Positions 39,448 through 50,942 of a stretch of 64,000 nt of DNA are shown piece by piece. A program made the translations under genes and the position numbers. The stretch lies in NCBI GenBank assembly GCA_963920765.1, contig OY987249.1:4942188-5006187 (forward strand), in the 5' to 3' direction. Source of the DNA: Ulota crispa (lineage: Eukaryota > Streptophyta > Bryopsida > Orthotrichales > Orthotrichaceae). Within the stretch, counting starts at the first letter, position 1; each line of letters opens with the position of its first letter. The notes beneath the pieces are model-generated. The model was not told the origin of the DNA, did no database searches, and worked only from the letters and a program-made list of their open reading frames with translations.

Positions 39448-40393
39448 TTAACCTCTAAAGAACCAAGCCCTTTTTTTTTTAGTGAAAGTTGCTGAAAATT
39501 GCCACTTTTGAGGGAGTGAGTACAAAGGTAGGAAAAACATTTATTTTTGGAAATCCAACCATAAGGTGTTGCCCTAGACTATGGGAGGTACTTGTGGATT
39601 TTTTTTTAGCTCATTCTAGATGTAGAGGAGTGAGATATTGACATTTGAAGTGACAAAAAAAGTTTTTTTCCCTGTTGCCCAAAAATTTCAAAAGCCTTTG
39701 ATTGCCCCTAAATCAAAAAAATTGCTATACGCAAAGTTGAGGTATTTTGTATTCCCATGTAAAAGACCAAGTTAGGTAAGTGTGGGAGAAATTTCAAATG
39801 AATTGGAGGTGTAAATCATACTTTTGTAAAATCTTGCAATGTTGTAAAGCCATCAAATTTGCATATACACTAGGCAAAATTGGAGGATTCATGTAAAATT
39901 CATAAATCTGAGTTACTTTAATCCACAAGGTGAAAACCAAGGAATCTTAGTCTACTATAACTTGAAAAAGAAGAAGTCAAAAACAAAATTCATAAAGAGC
40001 ACAAAAAAGTAAAGCACCAAGGGCAAAAGAAATGGAGGTATGGGAGTCATGTACCTGCCCACAAACTAAAACTTTTCACTCATAAATTGAAATTGAATGA
40101 TTCAAAGCTCTCCACATATGTATAAATCTAAAGAACCAATTTCAGATTTTTTTGAAAAAATGTTATTTTTGAAAAAAAAAAATTGGCTACTTGCTCTCCC
40201 CTGTTTTTCAGAAATTTATGCATAACTTCTTCAATAATTGTCAGAATGAAGGAAAAAATAGATGCCCACGTAGATCTTTGAATTCCCCATCTTTAGTAAA
40301 AGTTTCAAAAAATCACAAAAAGTAATTTAGCCGTAGGTACATGCCTGAAATCCCATTTGTCCCCCGAAGGGAATATGGTCCTTTCGGGGTTAA
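39448..40393 (-). mobile_element. TTAA element S, family 1 (946 bp)
   Basis: TTAACCTCTAAAGAACCAAG at the left, TATGGTCCTTTCGGGGTTAA at the right, TTAA both sides. The interior follows elements A, G and I. Confidence 0.8.
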
Positions 40394-41098
40394 CGCCTTG
40401 ACAAAGTTGGATTCAAAAAAATTAGTGATTGTCATGTTCACCATGATAAACAACAACACATAAATCACATTAATTTTTTTGTTATATTTTAAATTAGAAA
40501 TCGGCCTTTGTTACTATAATTCTAACTCCGAAATGCCCAAGCCCATTTTTTATGAAAAATATTAAAAACTGCCATTTTTAATCATTTCATCTCAAGAATA
40601 TTATTTTTATTAATTTTACAAATCTATACATAGGATCTTGCATAAGACATATGAAAAACGCCATAGTCAACTTTTTGTGAAGTTTGACCGTGCAGATGAG
40701 AGGTATAAGCATTTGATGTTAGTACATAAAGTGTTTTTGACCTCTGCTCCAAGTTTTTATGTCCCTTTGATTGCATATTGTGAAAAAAATCTACACTCTG
40801 GATGCCAGAGAGATTTGTCCAACATGCTTAAATTATGTTAGGCATATTTTCACAAGTTTTTATGGTCAACAAAGACTTGAAACACTCTCTTCATGGGCAT
40901 GCATTGCAAACATGTGCTTGAAAATCTCATTACACTAGGGTTTTTTGCAAACCAAATTTTCAATGGTGACTCTGGAAATTTAAAAATCCTAATTTTGGAT
41001 TCAAAGGTTTTGATTTTAGGAAAAATTTCATGGATACCCCTAAAGTTTGCTGTATTTTCATAGATATCCCTACTTTTTCAGAAATTTCACAAATTCCC

Positions 41099-41241
41099 TT
41101 CTAGAAGAAATCCTTCAATAAACAACTAGTTCATGACGACTGCAATTGTCCTAAATGACTGTAATTGAGTCATTATATAGTCGTTTAGGACACTTGCAAT
41201 TGTTGTGAACCAATTGTTTAGGACAATATTTTCTTCTAGTG
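41099..41241. mobile_element. CTAGAAGAAA...TTTCTTCTAGTG foldback MITE
   Basis: Inverted blocks TTGTCCTAAATGACTG and CGTTTAGGACACTTGCAA around a short loop. Close to the copy at 24992. Nested in the foldback at 41018-41750. Confidence 0.65.
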
Positions 41242-41375
41242 CTTGGACCAAAATTTTCATGCGTTTGGTGTTTTGTGCATGTCACTTCCTTCTCTCTTTG
41301 TGTGCACAGTACATCTTTCTTAATGTGCATGCGCACAAAAGAAGAAGGGAAGTGATATGCACAACAAAACAAACA

Positions 41376-41526
41376 CACTACAAGGAAAATTGTTCAAAAT
41401 CACAAAAATATGTCCAAATCAACATGGCCAAATTTACAAAAATTGTCCAATTTGACAATTTTTTTGTCATTTTGGACACATTTAGTTAATTTGGACTTGT
41501 CAATTAGGACACAATTTCTTGTAGTG
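41376..41526. mobile_element. CACTA-type MITE with TSD ACA (151 bp)
   Basis: CACTACAAGGAAAATTGT at the left and ACAATTTCTTGTAGTG at the right. ACA is present at 41373-41375 and 41527-41529, the three-base duplication expected of the CACTA (EnSpm) superfamily. Confidence 0.8.
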
Positions 41527-41605
41527 ACACCTAAATTTTTCTATCCAAGAATATTTGTGAACTTTCTGAAATAGCAAGGGTATCTATGAAAATATGGCAA
41601 ACTTT

Positions 41606-41726
41606 AAACCTTGTATTCAATCAATATGGAGTTGCATGTTATATATGGAGTGTGTCTAGACATTGCATTGGTCCATATACACTCCATATATAACATGCAA
41701 CTCCATATTGATTGAATATGGGGTTT
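41606..41726. mobile_element. Near-perfect foldback (121 bp)
   Basis: AATCAATATGGAGTTGCATG and CATGCAACTCCATATTGATT are exact mirrors and pairing covers almost the whole element. Nested in 41018-41750. Confidence 0.7.
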
Positions 41727-42125
41727 TTAGGGGTATTCATGAAATTTTCCCCTAATTTCATTGCCAACCACAAAAAATTTGAAAAAAATATAAAATCTCT
41801 AACATTGCAATTTATAAGTCAATGTATTATTAAATACAAAAATGAATTTATCTACTACACTATTGTATTTGGTAACTTCCGATGAAAGTTCATGCCTTCA
41901 TTGGTGACCCTTGAGAGATGTTAAGAAATTTTGGCATGCCTGGCCTACCTCTTGAACAAAAAAGCACTTAAAACACCAAAAACTTTTGAATTGTGAATTT
42001 CATTTCAATAAAATAATTATACTCTTGCATAACCCTTGGAAAATCTATTTCAAAGATAAAATTCAAGTAAATTGATCAAAAATACCTATAGAACAAGCCT
42101 GCCCAAAATCCATTGTATTCCCCAT

Positions 42126-42340
42126 CACTAGAAGAAAAACAAGGATAAACGACTGCCACAAATCACAACGACTAGGCCACTAGAACTGCCTTGCAACTGC
42201 ACAACCAATTGCACAACATTTGCACAATTACAATCTAGTCGTGTAGTTGTTGTGCAGTTGTTAGTACAATTGCAAGGTAGTTCTGGTGACCTAATCGTTG
42301 TGATTTGTGGTAGTCGTTTATCCTTGTTTTTCTTCTAGTG
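42126..42340. mobile_element. CACTAGAAGAAAA-ended foldback MITE (215 bp)
   Basis: CACTAGAAGAAAAACAAGGA and TCCTTGTTTTTCTTCTAGTG are perfect inverted ends; arms continue (AACGACTGCCACAAATCACA). The three-base flanks are CAT and CGT. Nested in element TV. Confidence 0.8.
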
Positions 42341-42379
42341 CGTAGGGACAATGGACTTATAGGGGTTAAAGGGCAAGTA

Positions 42380-43296
42380 TTAACCCCTAAAATTCTTTTG
42401 TGTTTAGAGGCCCAAAATTGCTTCAAATCACTAGTCCCCAAAGCAAGGTCAAAATCTTCATTGAAATTTACTTTTTAACAAATCCAACCATAGGATCCTT
42501 TGGTTGACTTGCACAAGTACATTGTCCCAAAATCTCAGAATGAATATTCCCACCAATTGCAAGATCAATGTGCCTAAACTTCAAAATGTAGGCTTTCTAG
42601 TCCTTCCAGAAGGTGAAGTTTTGTTTTTCAAACTTTTAGAGAAAAACATGTATGTTGTATTTCTTGTGCAATTTTGGCAATATGTTGGAAAATGGGTTTA
42701 AAGCATATATAAAAAAATTTAACCAAAAAAGTTTTGGATTCATTTTTACAAAAGTTGTAAAGTGAAAGGTATTGATGAATGAAAGATATAACTAATATGC
42801 TAATAAGTTTTGGAAGAATTTGAAAATTGTTAATCCCAATGGTGAGAATGCCCTAACAAACAATTAGTAATTTTAATTTTCAATTACATTTGAAAGTTTT
42901 CAAAATTGAGAGTGAAAGATAACTTTATATGTTCTTTCTACCCTCTTCCTACCTTCATTGCCTGCAAAATAAAACTCCTTTAAGTCTTACCTCATTATTT
43001 GGAATTGAGTGATTCAATTTTTGTTAAGTAGATATCAATCTATACAATTCTACAAATATAAAAATAAAAAATTTAGAATATAATTTTTGCTGTCCAAACT
43101 AACATTGAAATTGGAAAAACCTTCTAACTTTTGTATTACTTTTTGGAATAACATGAAATAAAACTTCACATGTAGATTATGGTGAGTAGCATCCATCCTC
43201 AACATTTTATAAAAAAATTCCAAATTATGAAATCAATAGAGCCTACCCAAGTTCTCATAAAGCCCAAAGTGGGCTCCTTGGTCCTTTAGGGGTTAA
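42380..43296. mobile_element. TTAA element U (917 bp)
   Basis: TTAACCCCTAAAATTCTTTT at the left and TTGGTCCTTTAGGGGTTAA at the right. The interior is a diverged relative of family 1. Only 10 bp separate it from element TV. Confidence 0.75.
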
Positions 43297-44319
43297 TAAC
43301 TTAATATGGTGTAACCTAATCTTAGACGAATCCAAGGATTTGGCATCATATCAAAACATGATATATATGAAATGATTTTTCTATAGATTCACATCTATAG
43401 GATTTTCGTGATGTTATCAAATTCTATTAAATTTTTTTGATACTATTTGAAAAATATGCTTTTAGAAGTGACAATAAACGGCTATATAATATTTATCATA
43501 AGTGAATAATAGCCACATCAAATTTGTACCATATCCAAACTCATTAAAATGAAAAGAATTTGTGTAGGAAATTGAATAGATCATTATAGCTAGTTTCAAG
43601 AGCGCTTTGTGCATATTTGTAAGACAGAGGTTAGTTGGAGACTCATAAACCGACCATCTAAGGGCTGAAACTGAATTTTGGGGAGTTGAAATTTTTTGAA
43701 ATAATTTTCAGTAAGTTTTTTTTGAAAAATATAAAGAAGTGGCATTTAACCCAAGTTGTTTCATATTTTTTGGAGTTCTGTGAAATTAGTTGTGAAATTG
43801 TGAAGTTGAAGTGGCATAGGGCTTTAAAATTGTCCACCTCCTCAAATGTACTCTAATTGTACATTGTCAAAGTTTATGAAAAATATCATGTACAAATCGA
43901 GTGCATTTGAGAAGGTGGATGGTTTTAGAACTTGAGCGGAATATGAGCCTCCTACCTTAGGAGCTGCATAAATAAGCTTTCCATTATTACATAACATAAT
44001 TTTTCTTTGAAAATATGGTAACAATGTTAAAAACTATAGAACACCTTATTAGGTAAATTGGGAGAAACAAAGGGACCATTTTGTACTCCACCCTAATCTT
44101 ACATACAATAAATGTAGGCATAGATAAAGCTCAAAATTGTAATTATTTGAAATTCATGGAGATAATTATTGAGACCTCATTATTGTACAAGAAAGTGCAC
44201 GCTTATTTTTTGTAATATGCTAAATTATACACAATGACAAAAATAGTGAAAGTCCCAAAGTGTATTTCTTTTCCCAATACCTAATATGGTGTTATAGGGA
44301 AATTTTTATAAACAACATT
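43297..44319. other. No gene recognised
   Basis: AT-rich; no domain-bearing frame and no assignable repeat. CCACCTCCTCAAATG near 43837 and CATTTGAGAAGGTGG near 43905 are inverted and may be a small MITE. Confidence 0.35.
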
Positions 44320-45216
44320 TTAACCCCTCAAGGCCCATTCTACCTATGGGAACAAAATAGAATTTTGGCAAGCTTGTATTATAGGGGTTTTTGATTTATT
44401 ATTTTAAAGTTTATTTTTGAAGTAGAGTTCTGCAAGGGCTATGTAAGGAAATAAATTTTGTTGAAATCAGATTTACAATTCAAAAGTTTTTGGTATTTTA
44501 TGGGTTATTTTTGTTCAAGGAGAAGGCTAGGCATGCCGTTTTTTGTTGACTTCTCTCAAGGGCAACTAGTGAAGACATGATTCTTCATTGGAGTACATGC
44601 AAGCAACAATTTATGAGTTAAATTCATTATTTTGTTAAACAAACATAGCAACTTTTGAAATGCAATAGCTACTAAAGATTTGGGGTTTAAAAAATTTTTT
44701 TTGAGATTGTCAATATAAGTAAAGTCTTTTAATTTATTGATGAAATATTTGGTTTTCCAAAAACAATTGTTGACGATTTGGTTTGCAAAAACCCTTAGTG
44801 TAGCCTGAGTTTCAAACACACATTTGCAATGCTTGACCATGTGGGGAATGTTCCAAGTCTTTGTTGGCAATGAGAACTTGTAGAAAGAAATCTAACATGA
44901 TTTAAAGCATGTTGGACAAATTTCTCTTGCATTCATATTGTAAAAAATGTCCACTATATGTGGTCAAAGAAGCTTGAAGATTTCAAACAAAGGTAAAAAA
45001 AATTTTATGTACTAACTTCAGATGATCATATCTCTCAATCTATATTGTCAATTGTCAAATAGCATGAAATTTTCACAATATCTTTATGCATAAGTTTGAT
45101 GCAAGATCCTAAGGTTAGATTTGTAATTTTCTTTTTTGTGTGTTAGGATCAAATGTTTAAAAATGACAGTCTTGAATATTTTTGAGATTAAATGAGCTTA
45201 GGCGTTTAGGAGTTAA
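44320..45216 (+). mobile_element. TTAA element P, family 4 (897 bp)
   Basis: TTAACCCCTCAAGGCCCATT at the left, CTTAGGCGTTTAGGAGTTAA at the right, TTAA both sides. The reference copy for elements N and TV. Confidence 0.8.
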
Positions 45217-45802
45217 GAACAAAAATCAATTAGAATTTTTTTGGTGACATGATCAGGGTGTGGTGATAACTACAAGCCATACTATGCATGGGGGCACTTG
45301 GAGTTCACCTTGCACCCTTGTGATTTTTACTTTTTCCTTGTGTTATGTCATCTCTGTCATGCTCATTAAGTGTATAATTTCAAACTAGTTCATGAACCAA
45401 TTCCCATCAATTGTACAAACTCAAGTCATGAGGTTACCAATAATTCTACACGATGGAAAACAAATTTCAATGGTAGGTTCATAACCTTATGTTAACGTCT
45501 CTTCATACTCAAGGTAAATAACTAAAATAAATTGCAAAAAATGAGTTAGCCACTACTTATAGGGATTTTTTACAATCAACATTCCAAAATAATAACACCT
45601 TCACCACATGTGTTCGATTCTACTTTTATTTATTTTTTAAATTGATAAATTATGTATTTAATCTCAAATGCGACTTGGAGAAAGGTCAAAAATTAGGTTT
45701 GTTTTAGCAATACTAGTAATTAGAGGATTAATCATATATCTTTCTTCTTATATATAAAAAAGAATACATTTGTATTTTGATTGGTTAAGAGAGTGTTGTG
45801 GT
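45217..45802. other. No gene recognised, gap flank
   Basis: AT-rich sequence. The last 45 bases (AAGAATAC...TTTTGATTGGTTAAGAGAGT) recur on the other side of the gap near 46282-46333. Confidence 0.4.
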
Positions 45803-46002
45803 NNNNNNNNNNNNNNNNNNNNNNNNNNNNNNNNNNNNNNNNNNNNNNNNNNNNNNNNNNNNNNNNNNNNNNNNNNNNNNNNNNNNNNNNNNNNNNNNNN
45901 NNNNNNNNNNNNNNNNNNNNNNNNNNNNNNNNNNNNNNNNNNNNNNNNNNNNNNNNNNNNNNNNNNNNNNNNNNNNNNNNNNNNNNNNNNNNNNNNNNNN
46001 NN
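45803..46002. other. Assembly gap, 200 N
   Basis: Exactly 200 unknown bases, probably a placeholder length rather than a measured size. Confidence 0.99.
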
Positions 46003-46480
46003 AAACACAAATTTTTGTTGAAATATCATTGCACCAATACTATTTTTTAATCTATTTTTGCTTTAAGGAACTCAAAAGTCCTATATTTTTAGTTTCCAGT
46101 TTTAGCACACCTATTTCTTTTTTAGTATAGCTTTAGAATGATAAAGGTGAAACAAATCTTTTGATCAAAATCAAAAAATCAGCATTATAAATCACATTTC
46201 ATGCTCACAAGGGGTGTCCTGTTAGCAATTTAGGGTGTCGCAATAGTAATTCTATCTATATATATATATATATAGTTAAAAGAATACTTCCTTTTGAGCT
46301 ATTCATTTTGATTGGCTAAGAGAGTGGTGTGGTGCAACTTCCAGCGATATGTTTGTTCTTTTAGAAAAGAACCAATAAGAAAGAGAGTGATACATGCATA
46401 AAGTTTACACTAAGTCCTTTTAGTGAGAGACCAACAAAATAAAGGGGTACATGCGCAAAGTGGTTCAAATCGAGGTTGTA
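46003..46480. other. No gene recognised, gap flank with TA microsatellite
   Basis: Contains a short (TA)n near 46256-46275, a fragment related to the foldback at 29437 (GGGTGTCCTGTTAGCAA, 46214) and the direct repeat of the left gap flank. Confidence 0.4.
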
Positions 46481-47017
46481 GGACTGCTTCACACTATAGC
46501 CGACCATGAGTTGAGAGGCCGTGGGATTGAGTGACCAAACTTTGTTGAGAGGTTAAAGAAATGGGCTAAAAATAAGCAATTTTTTGTAGTTTTGACATCT
46601 TTGGCCGCCCTAAATGTGAAGCCTCCAAAGGCCAAGATCAAATACCAAACTCTTGGCAATGAACTTGCACACCCTCTCAACTTGAAAGGCCATAGTGTAA
46701 AGCCTCCAAAGGCCAAGCCCAAAGTCCAAAGTCATAACATTTATTAAACCTCCTAAATCTAACAAGATCTTGTCAACTTTTGATTATTTTATGAGAAAAA
46801 TTTGGAGACCTCTCAACCATAGTTTGGATCTCTATTTTTGCTTGACCAAAACTTTTCTTGAGAGGTTGTCATTTTGGATGAAAGGATGATGGGGGTGAGG
46901 GACTTTGGAATTTGGCCTCTAGCGTGAAGTGTGAAGAGGCCAAACTCTTGGTTGCTTGCAATATGATTGGTGGAAATCCATGGCCTCTTGACCTTTGGCC
47001 ATAGTGTGAAACAACCC
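46481..47017. mobile_element. Diverged relative of the 38740 element
   Basis: GGACTGCTTCACACTATAGCC at the left, GGCCATAGTGTGAAACAACCC at the right. The internal phrase GGCCATAGTGTAAAGCCTCC at 46689 suggests an inner copy or rearrangement. Confidence 0.55.
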
Positions 47018-47239
47018 TTTGAATGAAATTGGTGTTTGTAAGTTAATCAATTACTCATGGTTTAAATGTTTAGATTGGCCACATTTTGTAATAAGATTGC
47101 TACTGTAGAATTTTCTTATTACAAGGATATTCTTGTTATCTTCATTAATACAATGGGTACCCAAACTTATTCCTATAAATTGCAAGAAGTACCATTTAGT
47201 GATCATACTGAAAAAGTGTCATACATTGATCCTTCTTGC

Positions 47240-47377
47240 ATTAGAAGAGAAAAATGTCCTAAACAAGTACTCCACAACAACCATATTTGCAGTCGTTGTG
47301 AACCAATAATTGTGAACCACTTTGTTGACATGTTGTTGTGGATTAGTTGTTTAATTATATTATTTCTACTACAATTG
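47240..47377. mobile_element. Possible AGAAGAGAAAAATGTCC-type MITE
   Basis: Resembles the left part of the CACTAGAAGAAAA-ended MITEs (ATGTCCTAAAC, GTTGTGAACCAATA) but with a poorly kept right end. Confidence 0.4.
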
Positions 47378-47916
47378 TAAAAGATGTTGCCAACCATAAA
47401 AATAAAAACTTTCTTAAGGCAAACTTCCATGATGCATTGAAATCAGCCACAATGATCAACGTTTTCCAATTTCAGAACATTCAAATCCCCAAAAATCTTG
47501 TGCTTCTTCCAAAACACTTGCTCAAACATCATTTCCAGAGTTCATTGTTTTCTACCGCACTTGCATGCATGATTCAGTAATCTCCGGTTTCCATGCAGCA
47601 TGGAAAGTGGCTCTTTAGTATATTAATCGGTGAGATGAGAAACCTACCTTGATTTGCAACAATGGAAGAGACAAATGCCAGTTCAGCTCTTACCATGTGG
47701 AGAGATGGGCAGTATATGAAACCCACTACTCTGTTGTGCGGAGGAAGCCCTGCACAGGAAAGACTTCACACACAAAAGCAATTCAGCTTCACAACACCAG
47801 GTCTTGTGTTTCATGGTTGCAAACCTTTCATCGTCAATGAGGAATTGATAGACGGGGTTTAGCCAGTTTCAGTGCAAGGAAGGAAGGAAAACCCCGAGTA
47901 GCTAGCGTGGTGACAT

Positions 47917-47936
47917 GAGAGAGAGAGAGAGAGAGA
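47917..47936. repeat. (GA)n microsatellite next to a stop codon
   Basis: Ten GA units end one base from the stop codon of the CRGC..YSS gene, so in gene sense a (TC)n tract opens the 3' UTR. Confidence 0.85.
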
Positions 47937-47937
47937 C

Positions 47938-48501
47938 CTATTTGGATTTCTTATCGTTGGAGCCAAACATATCGTCTACGGAAGCTTTAGCATTAGCAGC
48001 GAATCTGATGACGTTGTTCACAACGGCGGTGGCCACAATGCTGGCACTGCGGCAGAACCGGGAGGTGAAGTCTTCGCTGGGGTGGGAGCCAGGACGCGCA
48101 AGGGGGTTGTGCATATCCACCGCATCAGCTCCGTCCTCTTTGGAGGCGTGGTTGCTACTCACGGGCCTTCGGTCTGCCAGAAACTCGATCCCCACACACA
48201 GAGGGAGCTCGCCGTTGCCCTCAGTAGGCGGGCCAGCTGAGCCGGCGGCGGCGTCTTTGTGAATCCCGTACCCGACACACGCGTACTTGAAATCCTTGGT
48301 GGCTTGTCTCTCGTCCAAGGTTCGGTACGACTCCGGAATGCCACGGCTGAAGCCGTAACAGGTCGGGTTCTGGTTGTTGTCTCTCAAGAAGCTGGAGTAG
48401 AACAGACACCCTCTGCAGCTCCTACTTCGAGGGTTCACCACGCCTCTTTCTATGGAACCGGATGTTGTCGGGCCTGGCTCTTGCTCTTCACCTTGGGGCA
48501 T
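47938..48501 (-). CDS. Conserved plant CRGC..YSS protein of unknown function (187 aa)
   Basis: Single-exon gene on the minus strand. The order of motifs fits a small family of plant proteins of unknown function (I associate it with the DUF8204 group; label from memory). Motifs are CRGCLFYSS (29-37), NPTCYGFSRGIPESY (45-59), DFKYACVGYGIH (70-81), LPLCVGIEFLADRRPVS (99-115), then a C-terminal DDFTSRF-like stretch (143-149) and SVDDMF (174-179). Conserved Cys at 29, 32, 48, 75 and 102 could bind metal or form disulphides, which is inference. There is no signal peptide; a mildly hydrophobic stretch lies at 153-169. The Met at 48501 opens the frame and gives the expected family length. The gene is the downstream, same-strand neighbour of the MIP1-zipper gene, with about 2.4 kb between them. 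A 231-codon frame on the opposite strand is a shadow. Confidence 0.82.
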   Translation of the reverse strand: MPQGEEQEPGPTTSGSIERGVVNPRSRSCRGCLFYSSFLRDNNQNPTCYGFSRGIPESYRTLDERQATKDFKYACVGYGIHKDAAAGSAGPPTEGNGELPLCVGIEFLADRRPVSSNHASKEDGADAVDMHNPLARPGSHPSEDFTSRFCRSASIVATAVVNNVIRFAANAKASVDDMFGSNDKKSK

Positions 48502-50942
48502 GTTTTCCTCCCTTCGAGGTTGATTTCACTGTTTCCCAAATATCCGGAGCCTCTCACAGAAGACTACAAGACGCAAAATTATTCTTCATCGGAAATAGGA
48601 TTTCGAGAAAACGGGAGAATCATTCACTATTCTGTTTTTCTTCTGGTTAAACCCCTCCAAGAAGCCCAGCCACCATCAAAGTTTTCCAACCTTCCGCTTG
48701 AAAACATCAGGGGTAATAAGATTGGCCTTGAAACACATTATCAAATTCGTGATCGAATCACCGGAAAGGCTTGTCAGTTGAGAGCATTGTTCAAGGGATT
48801 TCCGCCCTTCCTTTTCTCTGGAACAAGCTCAGCACCCCCACTTCGAGTGAGTTTAATGATAACTCAAATATCTCGACGCCATCCTCTCCGAGAGGCCTTC
48901 GAAACTATTCCGGGAGATGTTACTAGCATGGACGCAAAGCAACATTCTGGCTAATCTGCTTCAGAACAGATCGCCCGGATATTCATCAGATCGAGAGACA
49001 TTAGTTCTAGGGCATTCATTGCGAATCCTGCAGTTTCGAAAGGAAATCAAACAGGGAGGTGCAAGCGGGACAGTAATCGTCGTGACTGACGATTGACCGA
49101 GTGGAGCTCGCGACGGTTGGCCGAATGTTTCTTTTCAGCGTTGTTTAATTCTTCCCACACGTCCACGTTCAATTAATTCGCGGCTAGCTCGATGTGTAGG
49201 TAAGTCAACTCACGGTTACTTGATCGAACTCCTTGTTTGAGTTTACCTAATATCAACACACATCTGGCTGAGAATCAGTGAAGCCTTCACCTTTCTTGAT
49301 CAGTAACTGGAATGCCGGATGCTTTTGGATACTACCTTAGCATCGATCTGATTAAGTTAATCCTTCCAAAGAAAATTGTGTGAAATCAATTAGGTGCCGG
49401 TCAGCGTGGAATTCTAACCGTTCAATACATAATGCCTAGTGGCAAACAAGACTGACGGGGTGTTTATTAAAATCAAATTCGCACGTACGCTAATCATGTG
49501 CGCTCGCTGACACTTCAATAGCCACGTGAAGGTCAATGGCACACTACCTTGCACGTGATAACGTACGTCAGACTTGATGTGGGGACTGGGGCAGCCGAAG
49601 AACCCAATGTTACCTGCAGGAACTGAAGTAGCATGGCACCAGATAACCATATTGCTGGAGAGTTTGTTATTCACAGAGTATAATACAGTCGCTCGAGAGC
49701 GTGGACCCCAAAGTATCGAATACTAGTGGCAGGAAAATGGCCGAGAGCCGACTTAGTGACCATCTCTCCTGGTGGAAGAAAAACTCCATGGAAGCTGCTG
49801 AAGTCTACTTGAATTCTTAGTAGAAAAGAGGCAAGGATGCAGTTTTGTGATCCTGTTTTGGCGGAAATCTCATTTGAGAGCTGCTGTGTCCTACACTCAA
49901 CAAATGACGTGGATTGTTACTCATCTGCATCGTGCATATTGATAAATCAAGAGATAATTCACGTCTCTATTAATTGAAAGAATGCAGACCTCCTGCTGAA
50001 ACAACATTGAGATAAATAAATTAGGATGTTGTTTGGACCAACCGGGAGGTCAAAACGACATTCCTATGTAGATGTTTCGATATTGTTATTTCAACATGGT
50101 GCATCAAAGGGGGCTTAGCACCAGCTACTACTAATCCTAAGAGGCCGGTGATCTGAATCAGAAAATTGAAGTTTTGCAATCTGAGAGTATGGAATCAATC
50201 ATAAGTAGTACAGAAACAGGGTTAAGAGTCGGCAGCCAGCTACTTGTTGAGATTAAAAACATGAAATAGAGTGGATGGAAATACTAACCGTAACCGAAAT
50301 GAAAGACATCGGTAGCAGTGATCTCTCCATATGGTGCTCCCACCTCAACTCTTCCTCAGTCTCCTTTTATTCTGTGTAATCTCCTCCTGGAAGTCTACAT
50401 CGGACGCAAGTGCTCTTCGTCACCTAAATGTTACTTTTCTCCTGTCATATAACTATAAGTTTGCAAGTCATTGCAATCTCTAAATCCAGCCACAGCGCTA
50501 CCGTAGCCACTCCTACCTCCTAGATCCTCTATGTAGTGACTCAGAAGATGGAAGAATTTCGGCTAGTATTCTCTATGTACAACTTTTCAATGGCAAAACA
50601 TTGTGTACAGACTTAGCAGCCCTGAACGTTTGATTGTTCGGAAAGTTCAAGCTGGAAGTCTGACTTTCTCCAAGCTGAAGCTCGATGAAACTCGTTGAGA
50701 AGAAGATTGTGTCGGATTCCTCCTGCTTCCGCGTTTTCCACCTTAGTTACGTCCTCTAGGATATCGGACAACTTCCATTTGAGTGGTAAGGTTGCATCGT
50801 GTCTTCTGAACGTTGCTCCCCATTTCTAGCTCCTACAAATATACAAATGCATCCATTCACAAACACAGTTAATCTATTTATCATGTGCTTTAAATCAAGA
50901 TTCAAGAGTCACATAGGAGAAATGAATGCGTGTTGAGAGAAC
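48502..50942 (-). promoter_or_regulatory. Intergenic region: promoter of CRGC..YSS gene and 3' flank of MIP1-zipper gene
   Basis: Less AT-rich than the repeat zones and without TTAA elements. I looked for DUF547 signatures such as FWINIYN on the minus strand and found none. A 70-codon stop-free minus frame at 50613-50825 follows a possible acceptor (CTAG) but lacks a known domain and does not match the phase of the upstream exon. No TATA box or start site was assigned. Confidence 0.4.

Larger units (their letters stand above)
41018..41750. mobile_element. Foldback element nested in TV, itself holding three insertions
   Basis: GGAAAAATTTCATGGATACC at the left and GGGGTATTCATGAAATTTTCC-type right end are inverted. 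The inner blocks TTTCAGAAATTTCACAAAT and TTTGTGAACTTTCTGAAA also pair. Without its three nested MITEs it would be about 318 bp, close to the 35380 copy. Confidence 0.65.
40522..42369 (-). mobile_element. TTAA element TV, family 4, in three pieces
   Basis: The left end CTAACTCCGAAATGCCCAAG and the right end ATGGACTTATAGGGGTTAA belong to one reverse-oriented relative of element P. Removing the foldback at 41018-41750 and the MITE at 42126-42340 leaves about 900 bp, matching the 897 bp of P, with matching interior order. Confidence 0.7.

Noticed and set aside
45732..46130. Open frames across the N gap
   Set aside because: They consist mainly of unknown bases.
48259..48954. 231-codon plus-strand open frame
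   Set aside because: It lies largely opposite the CRGC..YSS gene, has no domain, and its length follows from the codon composition of the true gene.
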